DNA of 64,000 nucleotides from Didymella arachidicola (GCA_016630955.3 CM049997.1:310001-374000); one strand, 5' to 3'; positions 10,236 through 21,953 are shown, counted from the stretch's first letter. The notes: a model not told the origin generated them from the letters alone. Numbers and translations: made by a program.

Positions 10236-13157
10236 GTCAGCCCATGTTCCACGTGCAAAAACGAGTGACTAGTGAACGATTGTTCGATGTAACAAGACAC
10301 CTGCCCACCGAAATGCCATCGTAATTATCTACGTACCTGAATCTATATCAGAATGCCCCAGGCAAGAAGACGTGGCAAGCCGGATCGTTTGGTAACTGAG
10401 AGATTGAGGCTTTGCAAAGCTGACACTCGAGTATACCAATGAGGGTCCGAAGCAGAGGAAGATCGTGTGTAAAAAAAGAGGCTTGGGATTAATGAGGCGC
10501 GAGGAATGGACAGGTAACGGCTGCAGTAGAGGGCCCACTACAGAGAGTGCTCGCTTGGAGCGGAACGAGATGATGATCAAAATTGCACGGCCACTTAGAC
10601 GGCGGAGTCGTGTCCTTTGAGACCCTACAAGGTCGTTAGCTTAACGGCACAGGCCGGATATAGGAGGAGTCTGACGAGAACGTGGAGATAAGTTATTAGA
10701 AGCAGAATAAGCGAGGGGTTGACAGAGAAGTGTTCACTGGTTTGACCTAGCAATCACGGGAACGCCGGGCTTGGTTTGCAGGTCCTCTGCCTCAATTGCC
10801 TCCGAGCTCAGTAAATTCGGACGGTCTGATTGGATGCAGGGCTGCAGGATGTAGCTTCTGGAATGGCTGTGTGATGACGGGATGGGAACCGACACTCTGG
10901 AGGCGAAATGATCGACTAGATCCTGTAAAAGACAGGCAATTGGGTGCCACGAAACAATTAAAGGTAAAGGGATGTGTTTTGTAAGAAGCTATGCTAGAAT
11001 GTGGCGAGTGAATCCGTTTCTAGATTGCCAATGGGCCGGTGGCGCTTTTCGTGGATGACTGGTGGTGAATCTTAGTGGACCCTCTGTATCCTGGCATCCG
11101 GCAGGCGGGAGAGCTAAAAGTATGGCCGTAAAGACGTCGCAAGTGACGGCTGAGCACCTCACACCATGCACCACAAGTCAGGGACTGACCCTGAGATTCT
11201 TCAAGTGCCGACTGTGGGGAACTTGAGCGACAAGGGACCGCAAACGTGCTTTACAAATTTGCAGCAAGGCTCCGGCGAATTATTTCGGGTTAGTGAGAGA
11301 TGATGGAGTAATTCATGGCAGACTACCCGCCCGAATAACTCCAAACAGGACAGGGGTCAGACACCAATGGGAGAGGCTGTCAAATGCCAGCAAACCTTCG
11401 TTGTTGACGGACAGGGGAGGAGCCGTCGAGCGCCGCGTGGCCGTGTCAGATCGAACTGACATGGTCGAAGCGCCCAGATTTGACTGCCATGGAGCAATAC
11501 CCAGCTGGACAGTTCAGTACATACTGGGCGTATACATGGATGCGGCCAGCTGTTCTATCCTGCAATGCACCGAGACGCCTTGTGGGAGACCTGTGCGTCA
11601 GTCGCCGGGTAGAAGCAGGTCGAGGTGCAGTAAGCGTCTGGGACCAAACCTTGGAAGCTACCGGCCAGCGCCACAGCTTGGAACGGTGCGCCAGGCCGAA
11701 CTCGTTCTTAGTGGGCCAAACATCAGACTGACAGCGAACGGGGGTCGCATGAAGATTGTAAGAAACTTGTACGGTACCAGTCAACGACTCCCCTCGGCAG
11801 CGGCTCGGCGGCTGTCCAGTGCAGCCGTTGTCTTTGGAAATGCAACGGAATGCCACCCACCAATGATCTGGCCGCGAACTTGTTCGCCACCCTCGGTGAC
11901 ACCGCGTCGGAGGGTGCCTTTTGCAAGCTCCACCTCCCCTGCCAGTCGGGATCGACAGTAGCGCAACCTGCAGTGTGGAGATCAATGACAAGGGAGGACT
12001 GCCGCAGAGCTCTTGCAAACGGGCCTTATTGAATACCAGGTGCCGGAGCTGGCGCTATAGTGCCTCATATCGAAGATGGAGTCACATTGCCTTACAGGAC
12101 CTTTTGTTGCGTTGTTGTGGTGTTGGCCTGACGAATTGCATACTTCAATTCCCATCTCGCCGATGCAGAAATTGAAGATCCTCGGTCAATTGCATGATGG
12201 GAAAACAAGCTTTGACCATGTGACGTAATATGTGGCGCGAACACTAGTCATCAAGGGTCTTTCTCCAACGACACATGTGGCCCTGTTTCTCAGACCCTTT
12301 TCGAGCTCAACACCCGGAAATAATAGAGGCAAATTTCAAGCTCTGATCTGAACGGCCATATCGTGTCATGTGACTGCACTCCATAGTTGATGCGGGAATT
12401 CGGTGCATCTTCAGAGCCATTTTGTGGGTTCGGCGTCATGACGAAGAGCGAACGCGAGCAGGATCAGATCATTCATGTGGCGAAGGGACAGATTGATTGT
12501 GGCTGTGATGGAGATCTTTGCTATGACAGGGTACGAGGCCGAACCCCATGCCCTCTTGGAAAAAATGGCTTCCACGAAGCGAATGGGCGTTACCGGTTCC
12601 TGGCAATCGGACAAGTGCTACTCCACGGAGTCTGGACTGAACTTGGACCTGGACCCTGAGCGCACCAATTTTAGAAGCGAACATGCATGTCTTGCGACGT
12701 TTGGTCCGTTGATGTTGATCTCCGAAGGTCCTGTGAGTACTTGGCCATTTCTGCCCGCTTGCATGAGCTTACTCGCCTCATTCAATTGACGCAAGCTGCA
12801 GGAGAGCCCAGTGGAGCTTATCTCACAAGGCTCATTCATTGTTTTGGTTACGCGACGCGCGTCATTGTTATGTCGGGCCATTGATTGACAAGACCTCCAC
12901 TTGAAGACACAACTCAGGTCAACGACTCTGTCGCAAACGCCTCATGATGCTAAATGTAATTAAATCCTACAACACAATGATGAGTACGCTAGGGCACGCT
13001 GCGACCGTTGCAATCCGCCAGTCCACCTACTGAACGGGATGAGTGACACCAAAACTGTTTCTTATTGGTCGTATTGAAACATGCAGACGTCGCCTTGCTG
13101 TTGATCCACAAAAGGGCCGATTGCGTATGCTGAATGCACCTTGTGTAGGGATTAAAT
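10236..13157. other. 2.9 kb region upstream of the YTH gene without a recognisable gene
   Basis: This lies 5' of the minus-strand YTH gene and 3' of the minus-strand Bem46-like gene. The first few hundred bases should be promoter and leader. Two overlapping ORFs of about 200 codons (11293-11961 plus, 11446-12018 minus) occur in GC-rich sequence but show no domain or normal fungal protein composition. No tRNA, terminal repeats or transposase fragment were seen. A long regulated promoter or a decayed gene are both possible. Confidence 0.35.
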
Positions 13158-14202
13158 CTATGCTGCGACGAATTCCTCCAAAAAGTCATCAATGTACTGG
13201 AAGTACTTTGGCTCTGCAAAAGTGTCGTTGTGAGACCCGTTGGGCAGCTCCCGCCATACCTTTGGCGCCTTGCAGATCTTGTACAAGCGAGCCATGTGGG
13301 ATGCTCTGTTGCATGATTAACAAATTGAATCGAGTGCGAAGCCACTGACCGTTAACGAGGAGACTTACGGAACGATTTCGTCCTTCAGACCGCTCAAGAA
13401 GAGAAATGGTATGGAAGTAATTGTTGGTAGTGTCTCTTCACTAGGCCATATCTGGTGACAGAGCGGTGCAAGAAATCGAGCCGGAGGGAAAGCACTGTAC
13501 ACTATTAGATGCCATGTGCCACCTGCATGGGCTCGACTTACGATGGTATGAGCTTCCTGATGGACGTGAAGGTATTCTCCAACACAACCCCAGCAATGTC
13601 ACCCTGTTTCTGGTTTCGAGAAGCAAGCCCGATAGATACAGCGCCTCCAATACTCTGACCATAGATTACTACTCGCGTGCCTCGTAGTTCTGATCGCTGA
13701 CGAATGTATTCGAGGCCTGTCTGGGCATCAATCATAAGTCCCCTCTCATTGGGATTGCCAGTCGATAAACCGTAGCCGCGGTATTGAAGCATGAGTACAT
13801 TGCATCGAAGATCCTTGACAAGAATCTTAGCGATGGGAAGTCGATAGCCGATGTTGCCAGCATTGCCGTGGAACATGAGAATGGTCACGTTGCGGGCGTG
13901 CTGCTTGTTAGGCCGAAGATAGAAGGCGCTGAGGGACTCGCCGTCAGGAGTTGGAATGAACAGCTCTTCGTAATCAGTGAGGCCGAATTGAGAAGGTCTC
14001 GGAACGTTGGTTCGAGCATCAGGCGGAAATGCTCTGGGGTAAATGAGCTCACTGATCGTATTAGTGGAGAGCCGCTATCATCATGAAGTGAGACATACTT
14101 CTGCTTGAAGTATAGTAGACCACTACAAAGAGCCGCGATACCGGAAGAGGCAAGAAGAGGTACCCGTAGGTAGGACATGAACGTATCGAGTGACGTTCCC
14201 AT
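13158..14202 (-). CDS. bem46: Bem46-family alpha/beta hydrolase
   Basis: Minus-strand exons 14202-14099, 14051-13542, 13494-13369 and 13305-13158; introns of 47, 47 and 63 bp; 295 residues. A membrane segment sits near the N-terminus (about residues 12-33, LLASSGIAALCSGLLYF). The conserved stretch KQNELIYPRAFPPDAR lies just after intron 1. The catalytic core shows FHGNAGNIGYRLP, YRGYGLSTG, the nucleophile elbow GQSIGG, the Asp in LSGLKDEIVP and the His in NGSHNDTF. The splice phases (2, 2 and 2) restore the family sequence across every junction. Bem46 proteins are membrane-anchored serine hydrolases of the ER and plasma membrane, linked to polarity and hyphal growth; their substrate is unknown. 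Confidence 0.92.
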
Positions 14203-14594
14203 GTTGTTTTACTTAACCCAGGGGATCGGTCGGTGGAGTTGTAAGAGTAGGCGCTGTCTTTATGGGCTCACAGGCATAAGCCGAATTTAGTTTCGCAGAC
14301 TTTCACTTCCCCATGGGTTCAACGTGTTCGAGAGCTCGCTACCGTCCACTGATGTTGGCTTGAGCGGTCCCTGAAACTGGGATGAGGGTGTCGTTTACAC
14401 GATACGGCGGGCCAGTCAGCCCCACTTCGCAAGCGCGATGATGCGCCAAGCCCAGGCTGTAGCTGCTGCGCGTTTGCCATCATCAACTCCTCGCAAGCAA
14501 CCTCAGAGCTATCTCATCGCCCACACCATACTCGCAGACCTTTCACCTCTCATAAGCTCCTTCACCTTAGCTACAACCAGCTCACGCCGCAATC

Positions 14595-15475
14595 ATGATG
14601 TCCACTGGGATGTTGGGCGAAGGTACATAGCTTTGCCCGCTACCAGGCTTGTACTGACATCTACCGGCAGATGGCATTCACGTCGACATGAACCACTTGA
14701 AGAAGGGCGAAGTCAAGTAAGCACCCATACCGAGCTTAGAGGAAAGACACTGACCGCCACCACAGCTTGGGTACCTCAATGTCCGTCGAATCCGCCCCCG
14801 CCATCGTACCCTCTCTGACAGCTTGACAGCATGGCGATCAATTTCAAGGACGGCGTGATATTAGCGGCAGACAGCAGAACGACTACCGGCGCTTACATTG
14901 CAAACCGAGTCACCGACAAGCTCACACAAGTCCATGATACAATCTGGTGCTGTAGATCTGGTTCGGCGGCGGACACGCAGGCTGTCGCGGACATCGTACA
15001 ATATCACTTGCAGATGTACGGCACCACAAACGACGAGGCACCAACGACACAAACCGCGGCAGCCATCTTCCAGGAGCTCTGCTATTCAAACAAGGACTCT
15101 CTCTCGTAAGTAATGCAGCAGGTCTGTGTTGAACGTGGCTGACAGTTGCTCAGGGCCGGGCTTATCATTGCTGGCTGGGACCATAAGCACGGTGGTCAAG
15201 TATACTCCATCCCACTCGGAGGTTCCCTGCACAAGCAAGCGTACGCGATCGGCGGTTCGGGGTCCACATACATCTACGGTTACTGTGATGCAAACTGGAG
15301 GGAGCAGATGACAGAAGAGGAGGGTATCAAGTTCGTCAAGGGTGCATTGTCCGAGGCCATCAAGTGGGACGGCAGCTCTGGTGGTGTAATTCGTATGGTT
15401 GTCCTGACAGCTGCTGGTGCACAGCGACACCTGTACCTGCCCGACCAGAACTATGACGGTCCAGGCAGGCAGTAG
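14595..15475 (+). CDS. PRE3: 20S proteasome subunit beta1 (caspase-like)
   Basis: Exons 14595-14622, 14671-14716, 14766-14780, 14830-15105 and 15154-15475, 228 residues. The propeptide ends in LKKGEVNLG, followed by the catalytic Thr28 of the mature subunit (TSIMAINFKDGVILAADSR), then GAYIANRVTDKLTQVHD, CCRSGSAADTQA and GYCDANWRE. Exon 3 is a 15-nt microexon (LGTSI region) that includes the Thr codon. The intron after it has a weak GTCCGT donor, but this splice is the only way to recover the family sequence LGTSIMA. Beta1 is the peptidyl-glutamyl (caspase-like) hydrolase of the proteasome in nucleus and cytosol, made as a precursor and autocleaved before Thr. Confidence 0.95.
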
Positions 15476-16315
15476 GAGTTTGGAAATACATGGAGGCCCT
15501 TGCTGAATGCCTCCGCCGAGTCGTATGCGCGGAATATGAGACAAGACACAGATCTGCAGCTCTGAGCGAAGCATGACCATCACGATGAAATGAAGAGAAA
15601 GTGAGAAACAATAGCAACATTATTGTAGCCAATACAGAAATGATCCGTGTTCCAACAATGCGTAGAAATCTACTGACTGCCTCCTAGTTTTCCAGATATC
15701 GTTTTGACATTTGCGCAGTCTAGAAATAATCAACCCAATCATTGGCCGGTCTATTGAACATCTCTCGTCCAACTGATTGTTCACGTGGGGCATTGCGCAG
15801 TCTCGAATTACGGTACTCGATACAGCTCAGACGAGCCAGCTCACGCAGAAAGCAGAACCTGGAAGCTCTGATGAAGCTTGGCCAACGCGCCTCAGGTGCT
15901 CGTATCGTCCAGGGTCCTGCGGAGTGCTTGGGCGGCCAACATTGCGGCGCCTTATGACGAACGCCGGCCGGGCGCTACTGACAGAAACACCACTTCTAAC
16001 CTTAACACACAAGTGCCCTACACCACTCCCCCCTTTACCCTACTACAGACGCGTTGCCGTCCAATTCACTTTGGCTACGGCAGAAAGAGAAGGGCATGTC
16101 AATCTTCGATTGCCCTTGAATCGTTGCGCTTCTCTCTGCGCCGGCTGGCTCTGCGACGGTAAGAGCTTGTTCGCGCCAGCCAAACTCAACAGAGCACCGC
16201 CTCCCTCACCTGGTGCGCACTCAACACACGCTCCTTTCGTAAGAAGCCGGTGCTGGCATCGCGCCTTCATTTGCAAATCCTGGACTCACAAGTTAACCGG
16301 CCTGCGACCCGCGGC
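15476..16315. other. intergenic region between PRE3 and the cyclin gene
   Basis: 840 bp: the 3' UTR of the proteasome gene, then the promoter and leader of the cyclin gene. A pyrimidine-rich tract (about 16005-16075, CCACTCCCCCC-like) lies 250-300 bp before the next start codon and resembles a fungal core promoter region. The small ORFs here have no support. Confidence 0.45.
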
Positions 16316-17717
16316 ATGGGATCTATAGTAGTAAGCGACTTCGGTGGAAACCACTTTCACAATCCCGTGTTTGGAGGCAGTGGGGGACATCAACAGGCGC
16401 AGGAATCATCCTCTGCACACTCCGGACGGCCCTCGTTGTCAACAAACGCGCCGCCTCGAATTGTGGCCGACGTTCAAATGGCCGATGCGGGAGCCCCACC
16501 ATCCAGCTCAACACCAGCTCAGCGTTCGCAGCACCCCCTCTCAGAAGCCAGCCCGCACGCCCCAAATCGGCAGCCTCCTGCAAGCCCACACTTCCGTCCG
16601 CAGTCGCAGCAACCTACGCCCTCAGCCGCACAACCTCGAACCGTGCCTTCATCTGGCTCGACTCCTGCTCATGGCTCACCAGTACAGCCACTAAGCTCGC
16701 CTGTCGAATCGAACGCTGCGTCGCCGCGAAAGATCAAGATCACCAGCCTGGCCCACATACAGAGTTTTGCTCTTGATGAATCCAGCCCATTCTCTCAGAC
16801 GCGCTCACTGTCGAGGCGGCAACGGCGAGATCCTGCGGATGTTGGGCCGCAGTACGAGATTAGCGAGATGCCTGTCTCCGATATCATCGAGATGGTTGCA
16901 GGCTTGCTGACCAAGATCACAACAACGAACGATCGGCAGCACGACCACTTACACCGCCAGATACCCCCTGTTGATGGAGCTTCCGGGCTGAGCCAACAGA
17001 CGACTAGTGTACTGGCGTTCCACGGCAAGAACGTACCCAGCATATCAATCCTGAGCTATCTTAGTCGCATACACAAATACTGCCCTACCACGTACGAGGT
17101 TTTCCTCAGCTTACTCGTGTACTTCGACAGAATGACGGAGAGAGTAAATGCTGGCCCTATGCTCAGCCTCCGTCAGGCAAATCAGCAATCGCTAGAGCGC
17201 CCAGCCGCAGCTGCGACTACAGCAGCAAGCACTGCGGAGCAGACACCCTCTACTGCTGTGCAAGCGGCAACCCCACCGCCCTCCGGATCCCTAGGTCAGC
17301 CACAAGGACCTCCAGCTCAGGGCGCCCAACCTCCGTCTCCACCTCAACAAGACTTAGACTCTGATGGTTATAACCTTTCGCATTTCTTTGTAGTCGACAG
17401 CTTCAATATTCATCGACTTGTAATTGCTGGTGTCACTTGCGCCAGCAAATTCTTCTCCGACGTATTCTACACCAACTCCCGATACGCAAAGGTATGCCCG
17501 TACTCGATATCATAGCCCCAATATAGCTAACGCACTTCAGGTTGGTGGTCTTCCTCTGGTGGAGCTGAATCATCTGGAGCTGCAGTTTCTCCTGCTCAAC
17601 GACTTCCGCCTGGCAGTGCCCCTTGAAGAGATGGAAGCATATGGCACTATGCTAGTCGAGTTCTACGCACGAGAAGTGGTCGAACAGCACGAGAGGCAGA
17701 ACGCTGGAAGGCAGTAA
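16316..17717 (+). CDS. Pho80/PREG-like cyclin (Pcl family)
   Basis: Exons 16316-17491 and 17541-17717 (49 bp intron, phase 0), 450 residues. The first 140 or so residues are Ser/Pro/Gln-rich and disordered. The cyclin box follows: ISEMPVSDIIEMVAGLL, then FHGKNVPSISILSYLSRIHK, YCPTTYEVFLSLLVYFDRM, a Pro/Ala/Gln-rich insertion (about 290-350), FFVVDSFNIHRLVIAGVTCA, KFFSDVFYTNSRYAKVGG and LNHLELQFLLLNDFRL. The intron lies between YAK and VGG, at the heart of the box. Pho85-type CDK partners of this family (Pho80, Neurospora PREG) repress the phosphate-starvation regulon in high phosphate; which CDK role applies here is inference. An in-frame non-ATG extension exists upstream, but the first ATG is used. 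Confidence 0.9.
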
Positions 17718-18914
17718 TCCAATCTGTCCATCCTGGACAAGATCAGACACGATTGCACGTTCGTCGCTTGTGATGCGGCCAACCTAAGGCGAACCAAGGA
17801 CTGGCCTGCCGCTCTGGGCCTACTGTAGGCCATGGGCAAGAGCGAATCGAGCGAGCGAGACCCTTTTCTTCTGAACTGGACCAAACAGAGGAATGATTAG
17901 TGATCCTGAGCACTGATTCTTGGCGTCTAAGTAATATTTCCCCCGCAGACTTCAGCCTCTTCTGGTCGTTCATTTTGAGCCAAGCACGACTCGCCCATCT
18001 CCTAGACCGGACATTCTTGCTACTCAGTATTGGACTCCGGTAGCAGTACGGCAGAATGGAAACTGACGAGGACACGAAGACACTCTTCGACGAGAACGAT
18101 TGCTATCGATCATTTTGCTTTCTCGAAGATCATTAGGGCGGCGTTTATAGAGGTGTTCACGGGCGAGCATACTATCGCAATAGTGGGTAATTTTATCTTG
18201 AATCCTTACTGCTTCACGTCCAACGTGGTGAAATGAATGAAAGTGAGACGTCCGTATCAACATGGACATGCACCGACTGCTTAAACTATGTTCCATTTCT
18301 GCACCCTTGTGTGCATGGTCAAAGGCCGTGTGCTAGATGAGTAGTGAACGTGGATCTAAGTTCGATGTGCGAATCATGACATGTCTTTGCTGCTGCTTGG
18401 TTGCGCCGACCTTGCAAGAAACTTGGACTACACTACAGCACAAAAGCTTCCTGCGGCCATGCAGCTGTCTCCAGTGGTTTCTACCAAGCATTTGCCATAG
18501 ATTATCGGTCAACCCACGTGAGACATTGACGAATCAGATCGTTGCGGGGTATGTCACAGCTGGGGAGACCTGGGAAACAATGGAGATCGACGAACTCCCT
18601 TCGTAGAACACAACCAAGTCATTTGACTTTACGGATGTGTCTACGGGACAGCCTACCTCCTTCCTATTGCATGCGAGAGAATGAATCAGGCCGCGCCTGG
18701 ACTCTGTCTGGGCTTGCGGGTAAAACGGCCTCGATCCCTTGACGTCATCGTCTGAATGATCAAATAAACATGCTAGGGCCACTCACTGCATCTCGAATCT
18801 TGTACCTGCACAAACCCCTCAACATCCACAATGGCTACCTAAATGCCTGCATCGTCCCGCTCTCCCCGCTCTCCCCGCTAAACCACCTGCAGTGCGTACC
18901 TTTCCACTGCCATC
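17718..18914. other. intergenic region before the large membrane protein gene
   Basis: 1.2 kb with no supported gene. The right end carries a short C-rich tandem repeat (18855-18879, listed separately) in the presumed leader of the next gene. The ORFs here are under about 110 codons and show no recognisable motif. Confidence 0.4.
18855..18879. repeat. C-rich 9-nt tandem repeat in a 5' leader
   Basis: Nearly three copies of a CCCCGCTCT unit, ending 35 bp before the start codon of the 729-residue membrane protein. It could be a pyrimidine-rich core promoter element or just a small tandem duplication. Confidence 0.7.
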
Positions 18915-21104
18915 ATGTCGCCAAACTCGACAGATGTACCAAAACGGAGACCTGTTCCCAAACAGCCAGCCATCAAGAGGAAGACTGGCGTTTCTAGGAA
19001 CCTACACCTCACATTCCTAGCTGTCGCAGCAGTCGCTACTCTCACCTTCCAATGGCCCTATCGTTGGATACTCTCTGGTGCGCCACAGCTCATCTACGCT
19101 CTTCTCTTGGGTGAAGCCAAGGGCAACCGCGTACTACCATTCGTTCCTCTCTGGACCATATTCGCTACCGTCAACTTTGTATACGCGATATGCTCGACAT
19201 CGTGGCTTCTCTTCTGGGTCTTTTGGGCTCTCTGCTGGCCGACTTTCACGATTGCGTGTTTGTTCATGTTCGACGCCCCTGCTGGACTGGCGAGACGTTT
19301 GTCGCGCAAAACGTTTCTCCGAGATCTTCACTTCATCAACGACCAGGTCGCTTTCTTCGACCTCCCGGCTCTGGAGATCGATACAGAAGTTAAGGGCCTG
19401 TTCGTTATCCGTGGTGTTACGCTGTCCCTCTCGACTTTGACGCTGGTCGCGCATGGCATCGAGGCTGGTATTAAGCTCTCAGACGAGGTCGAACTTGGCA
19501 TTCAGGTCGACAAGGTGACTGTGCCACTTTTCAGGGAGATCCATGTCGACGACGTGTACGCGAACATTAAGGGAGGCGAGTGGGAGGTTACCTTTGGAGA
19601 CGTTCCCTATGGCAAGCCTGATCCTGCCGACGAGGACAGCGACGATAGTTTCATTGCTGCCGACACTGCGATCTTGAAAGCTGCTGCCAAAGCCCGTCCG
19701 GCAGAGGTAGTCAGGCAATTGACAGCAGACGCGCCACCTACAGACTCGGAAGATACAAAGTCTGCGTTTTCCTCGGTCAAGCAGCTCTCCCCCGACGAAG
19801 AGAAAGCCAATGCCAAGTATCGGCAATACACCAAACATATCCACGATACCAGCTCGATCCAGATTGCGAAGGAGCAGCTGATTGAAAAGTCACGGAGGGA
19901 CGAGAATAACCTGGATCCCGACAAGATCGACGACCTCCGAGCAGCCATTTGTGCGCAGATCCACAGCGGCCCTTCGATACCGCATCCTCCCTCTAGATCG
20001 ATCAGGGTTTCTACACTACGTAAGACATCGTACCCCAATGTCAAGCGGTGGTTGCATCGATTCCCGTTCTTGTACCGGTTGATGTTATTCCCCCTCTGCT
20101 ACTTCCACACGATTAAGTTCAAGTCGGTATCAGCTGCTGGTTCTGGCAAGTGGTTCGTGGCGCTCATGCGCAAGTATCTCTTCAAGCATTACTCCTCACA
20201 AGATGGCGAGATCCGCAGACTCGAAGCGCGCATCTCGGCCTTCTTCTCCGAGGCCAATTTCTGCGTCGAGCTCACCAAGATTGTGTCCGGGGCGTCGTTC
20301 CCGCTCAACACCAACTATGACATCAAATGCCATTTTGAGATGTCGGACGTCATGGCGTACCGGTCGCTCCCCGACGCGGTAGAGTTGAAGCGGGTTGTCG
20401 AACTCGGGGGCCTGGATGCCATCCTTAATGTGCCCATCTTCCTGTTCCCGCACCACGAACACATTTTCCCGCTGGTCCCCACAGATTTGGAGATGCTAGA
20501 CCTCGAGACGCAGATGTCCGAGGCGGCGGAGTCGTCAGAGTCGTCAGACGCCAGCCACGCAGCCAAAATAGTGCAAGCGCAGAAGACGCTCAAGCAGCTC
20601 AAGAAAGACGAAGCCAACATGCACGTCAGTGCGCACGCGCACCTGCCGATGGTGGTCAGCCAGGAGATGCTGAACTTCATCGCGGCGATTGTCAAAGCGA
20701 CCAAAGTGATTGAGAGCGACAAGTCGTTTGAGGAAGCGCGGGTGCTGCGGGAGCTCAAGCGGGTCAGCGCCAACGGGAACGGGTCGGACAGCGAGTCGGT
20801 GTCGAGCATGAACAGCGTGGCGAGTGACGTGACGGTCAGCGAGGACAAGAGCTTCAAGGCGTTTCTGAGGAAGGTGGATTCTGGGTTCAAGGACGCGAGC
20901 CAGAAGACGGCGGCCGGGATGCGCAAGGCGGGTGTTAGCACGGTGAGCGCCATGGCGAATGACCGGTGGATTGCGAGCTTGGTGGGCAAGATTACGAGGA
21001 AACTGGAGAAGGCGCAGGGCGAGGTGGGGTACTCTGGCGATGTGCCGATTGCGCTGGCGCCGTACCGCGTTAGGCACGAGGACGATGCGAAGATTCTGCC
21101 GTGA
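18915..21104 (+). CDS. large multi-span membrane protein, family not recognised
   Basis: Single exon, 729 residues. A basic N-terminal tail (PKRRPVPKQPAIKRK) precedes several hydrophobic segments between about residues 30 and 125 (LTFLAVAAVATLTFQW, a second near 52-65, then FVPLWTIFATVNFVYAICST and WLLFWVFWALCWPTFTIACL). A beta-rich section follows (about 140-230: ALEIDTEVKGLFVIRGVTLS, VDKVTVPLFREIHVDDVYAN), then an acidic linker, a globular middle (about 345-545) and a coiled, basic C-terminus ending near GDVPIALAPYRV. The beta-rich part loosely recalls the start of chorein or AsmA-like lipid-transfer proteins, but this is only an impression. I do not assign a function. Codon use and intact length argue for a real, expressed gene. 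Confidence 0.75.
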   Translation: MSPNSTDVPKRRPVPKQPAIKRKTGVSRNLHLTFLAVAAVATLTFQWPYRWILSGAPQLIYALLLGEAKGNRVLPFVPLWTIFATVNFVYAICSTSWLLFWVFWALCWPTFTIACLFMFDAPAGLARRLSRKTFLRDLHFINDQVAFFDLPALEIDTEVKGLFVIRGVTLSLSTLTLVAHGIEAGIKLSDEVELGIQVDKVTVPLFREIHVDDVYANIKGGEWEVTFGDVPYGKPDPADEDSDDSFIAADTAILKAAAKARPAEVVRQLTADAPPTDSEDTKSAFSSVKQLSPDEEKANAKYRQYTKHIHDTSSIQIAKEQLIEKSRRDENNLDPDKIDDLRAAICAQIHSGPSIPHPPSRSIRVSTLRKTSYPNVKRWLHRFPFLYRLMLFPLCYFHTIKFKSVSAAGSGKWFVALMRKYLFKHYSSQDGEIRRLEARISAFFSEANFCVELTKIVSGASFPLNTNYDIKCHFEMSDVMAYRSLPDAVELKRVVELGGLDAILNVPIFLFPHHEHIFPLVPTDLEMLDLETQMSEAAESSESSDASHAAKIVQAQKTLKQLKKDEANMHVSAHAHLPMVVSQEMLNFIAAIVKATKVIESDKSFEEARVLRELKRVSANGNGSDSESVSSMNSVASDVTVSEDKSFKAFLRKVDSGFKDASQKTAAGMRKAGVSTVSAMANDRWIASLVGKITRKLEKAQGEVGYSGDVPIALAPYRVRHEDDAKILP

Positions 21105-21257
21105 GGAAGGGGTGGTGTAGCAGCTTGATACCCATTAACGATTCAATACTAAACCGCTGTCAGTAGTCACTTGTATCGTACAACAGTATATGCCACCATG
21201 CAAATGCAACCCTCGGCGTATGCTATCATACATGCATCCACGAGCAGACTGGTCTTG

Positions 21258-21953
21258 TCACCCTTTAAACCGACTCCCATCCAGCTCCTCGAGCCTCGCA
21301 TCCACCATGCTCGGATCCTCGTCCAACAGCCGCCTCACCCGCTCCTCAAACGCCCTCACCATGGCCTCAGCCACCTTGGGCGCAACCCCCTGGCTGAGCG
21401 CCGCATACATTGGATTCTTAAACGCAAACTCCAAGTTAAGCTCGATCCTCGTCTGCCTCGCACTCATCTGCTCCACCGTCCACGTATTCCGCAAATGCGT
21501 CAGCAGCCCCTCGCTCCCCTCTCCAGACACGTCCCGTCCATGCCCATGCTGCAGATGATGTCTGATATCGCTCTCCGGCAGGCTCGTCTGTGTCGCGCCA
21601 CCAACGCTCTCGACGATGCGCCCGGGGACGCAGTAGACGCGCGAGGTGAAGGTCTCGCTTAGATTCCCGAAGCCCGAGGTGAGCACGCCGATGCTGGGCC
21701 AGGTGCGGCCGGTGAGGGCGTCGGGCAGAGACCAGTGAGTTATGGTGGAGCGGGTGCAGTAGGGCAGGAAGGAGGCGTACGAGGGCACGTCGGCGATGAT
21801 GGAATAGATGGGCGCGCTGGGGTAGGGGAGCGTGCGCGAGGCGCGCAGGGTCTGGATGGCAGGCGTGGGCGCGCTGGGGAGGAAGGCGGAGAGGAAGGTG
21901 CGGGACTGCGGGGGGTGGAGGGCGGGGCGGAGCGCGCGCTTGAGAGTCGCCAT
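21258..21953 (-). CDS. COQ10: coenzyme Q-binding protein COQ10 (mitochondrial START domain)
   Basis: Single exon on the minus strand, 231 residues. An Arg-rich, acid-free N-terminus (MATLKRALRPALHPPQSR) fits a mitochondrial presequence. The polyketide cyclase/START-like domain contains TLPYPSAPIYSIIADVPSYA, FLPYCTRSTI, LNLEFAFKNPMYAALSQGVA and a final helix KVAEAMVRAFEERVRRLL. COQ10 binds ubiquinone in the mitochondrial matrix and is needed for efficient respiration and coenzyme Q delivery. It is divergently arranged with the TRM140 gene; their start codons are 209 bp apart. A roughly 25-residue segment (SVGGATQTSLPESDIRHHLQ region) lies where the family is variable. Confidence 0.92.
   Translation of the reverse strand: MATLKRALRPALHPPQSRTFLSAFLPSAPTPAIQTLRASRTLPYPSAPIYSIIADVPSYASFLPYCTRSTITHWSLPDALTGRTWPSIGVLTSGFGNLSETFTSRVYCVPGRIVESVGGATQTSLPESDIRHHLQHGHGRDVSGEGSEGLLTHLRNTWTVEQMSARQTRIELNLEFAFKNPMYAALSQGVAPKVAEAMVRAFEERVRRLLDEDPSMVDARLEELDGSRFKG

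Noticed and set aside
11293..12018. two overlapping ORFs of 222 and 190 codons on opposite strands
   Set aside because: Neither has a domain, normal codon pattern or splice-supported extension; probably chance in GC-rich non-coding DNA.
20315..20989. 224-codon open frame on the minus strand
   Set aside because: Shadow of the 729-residue membrane protein gene; Ser/Leu-rich with no domain.
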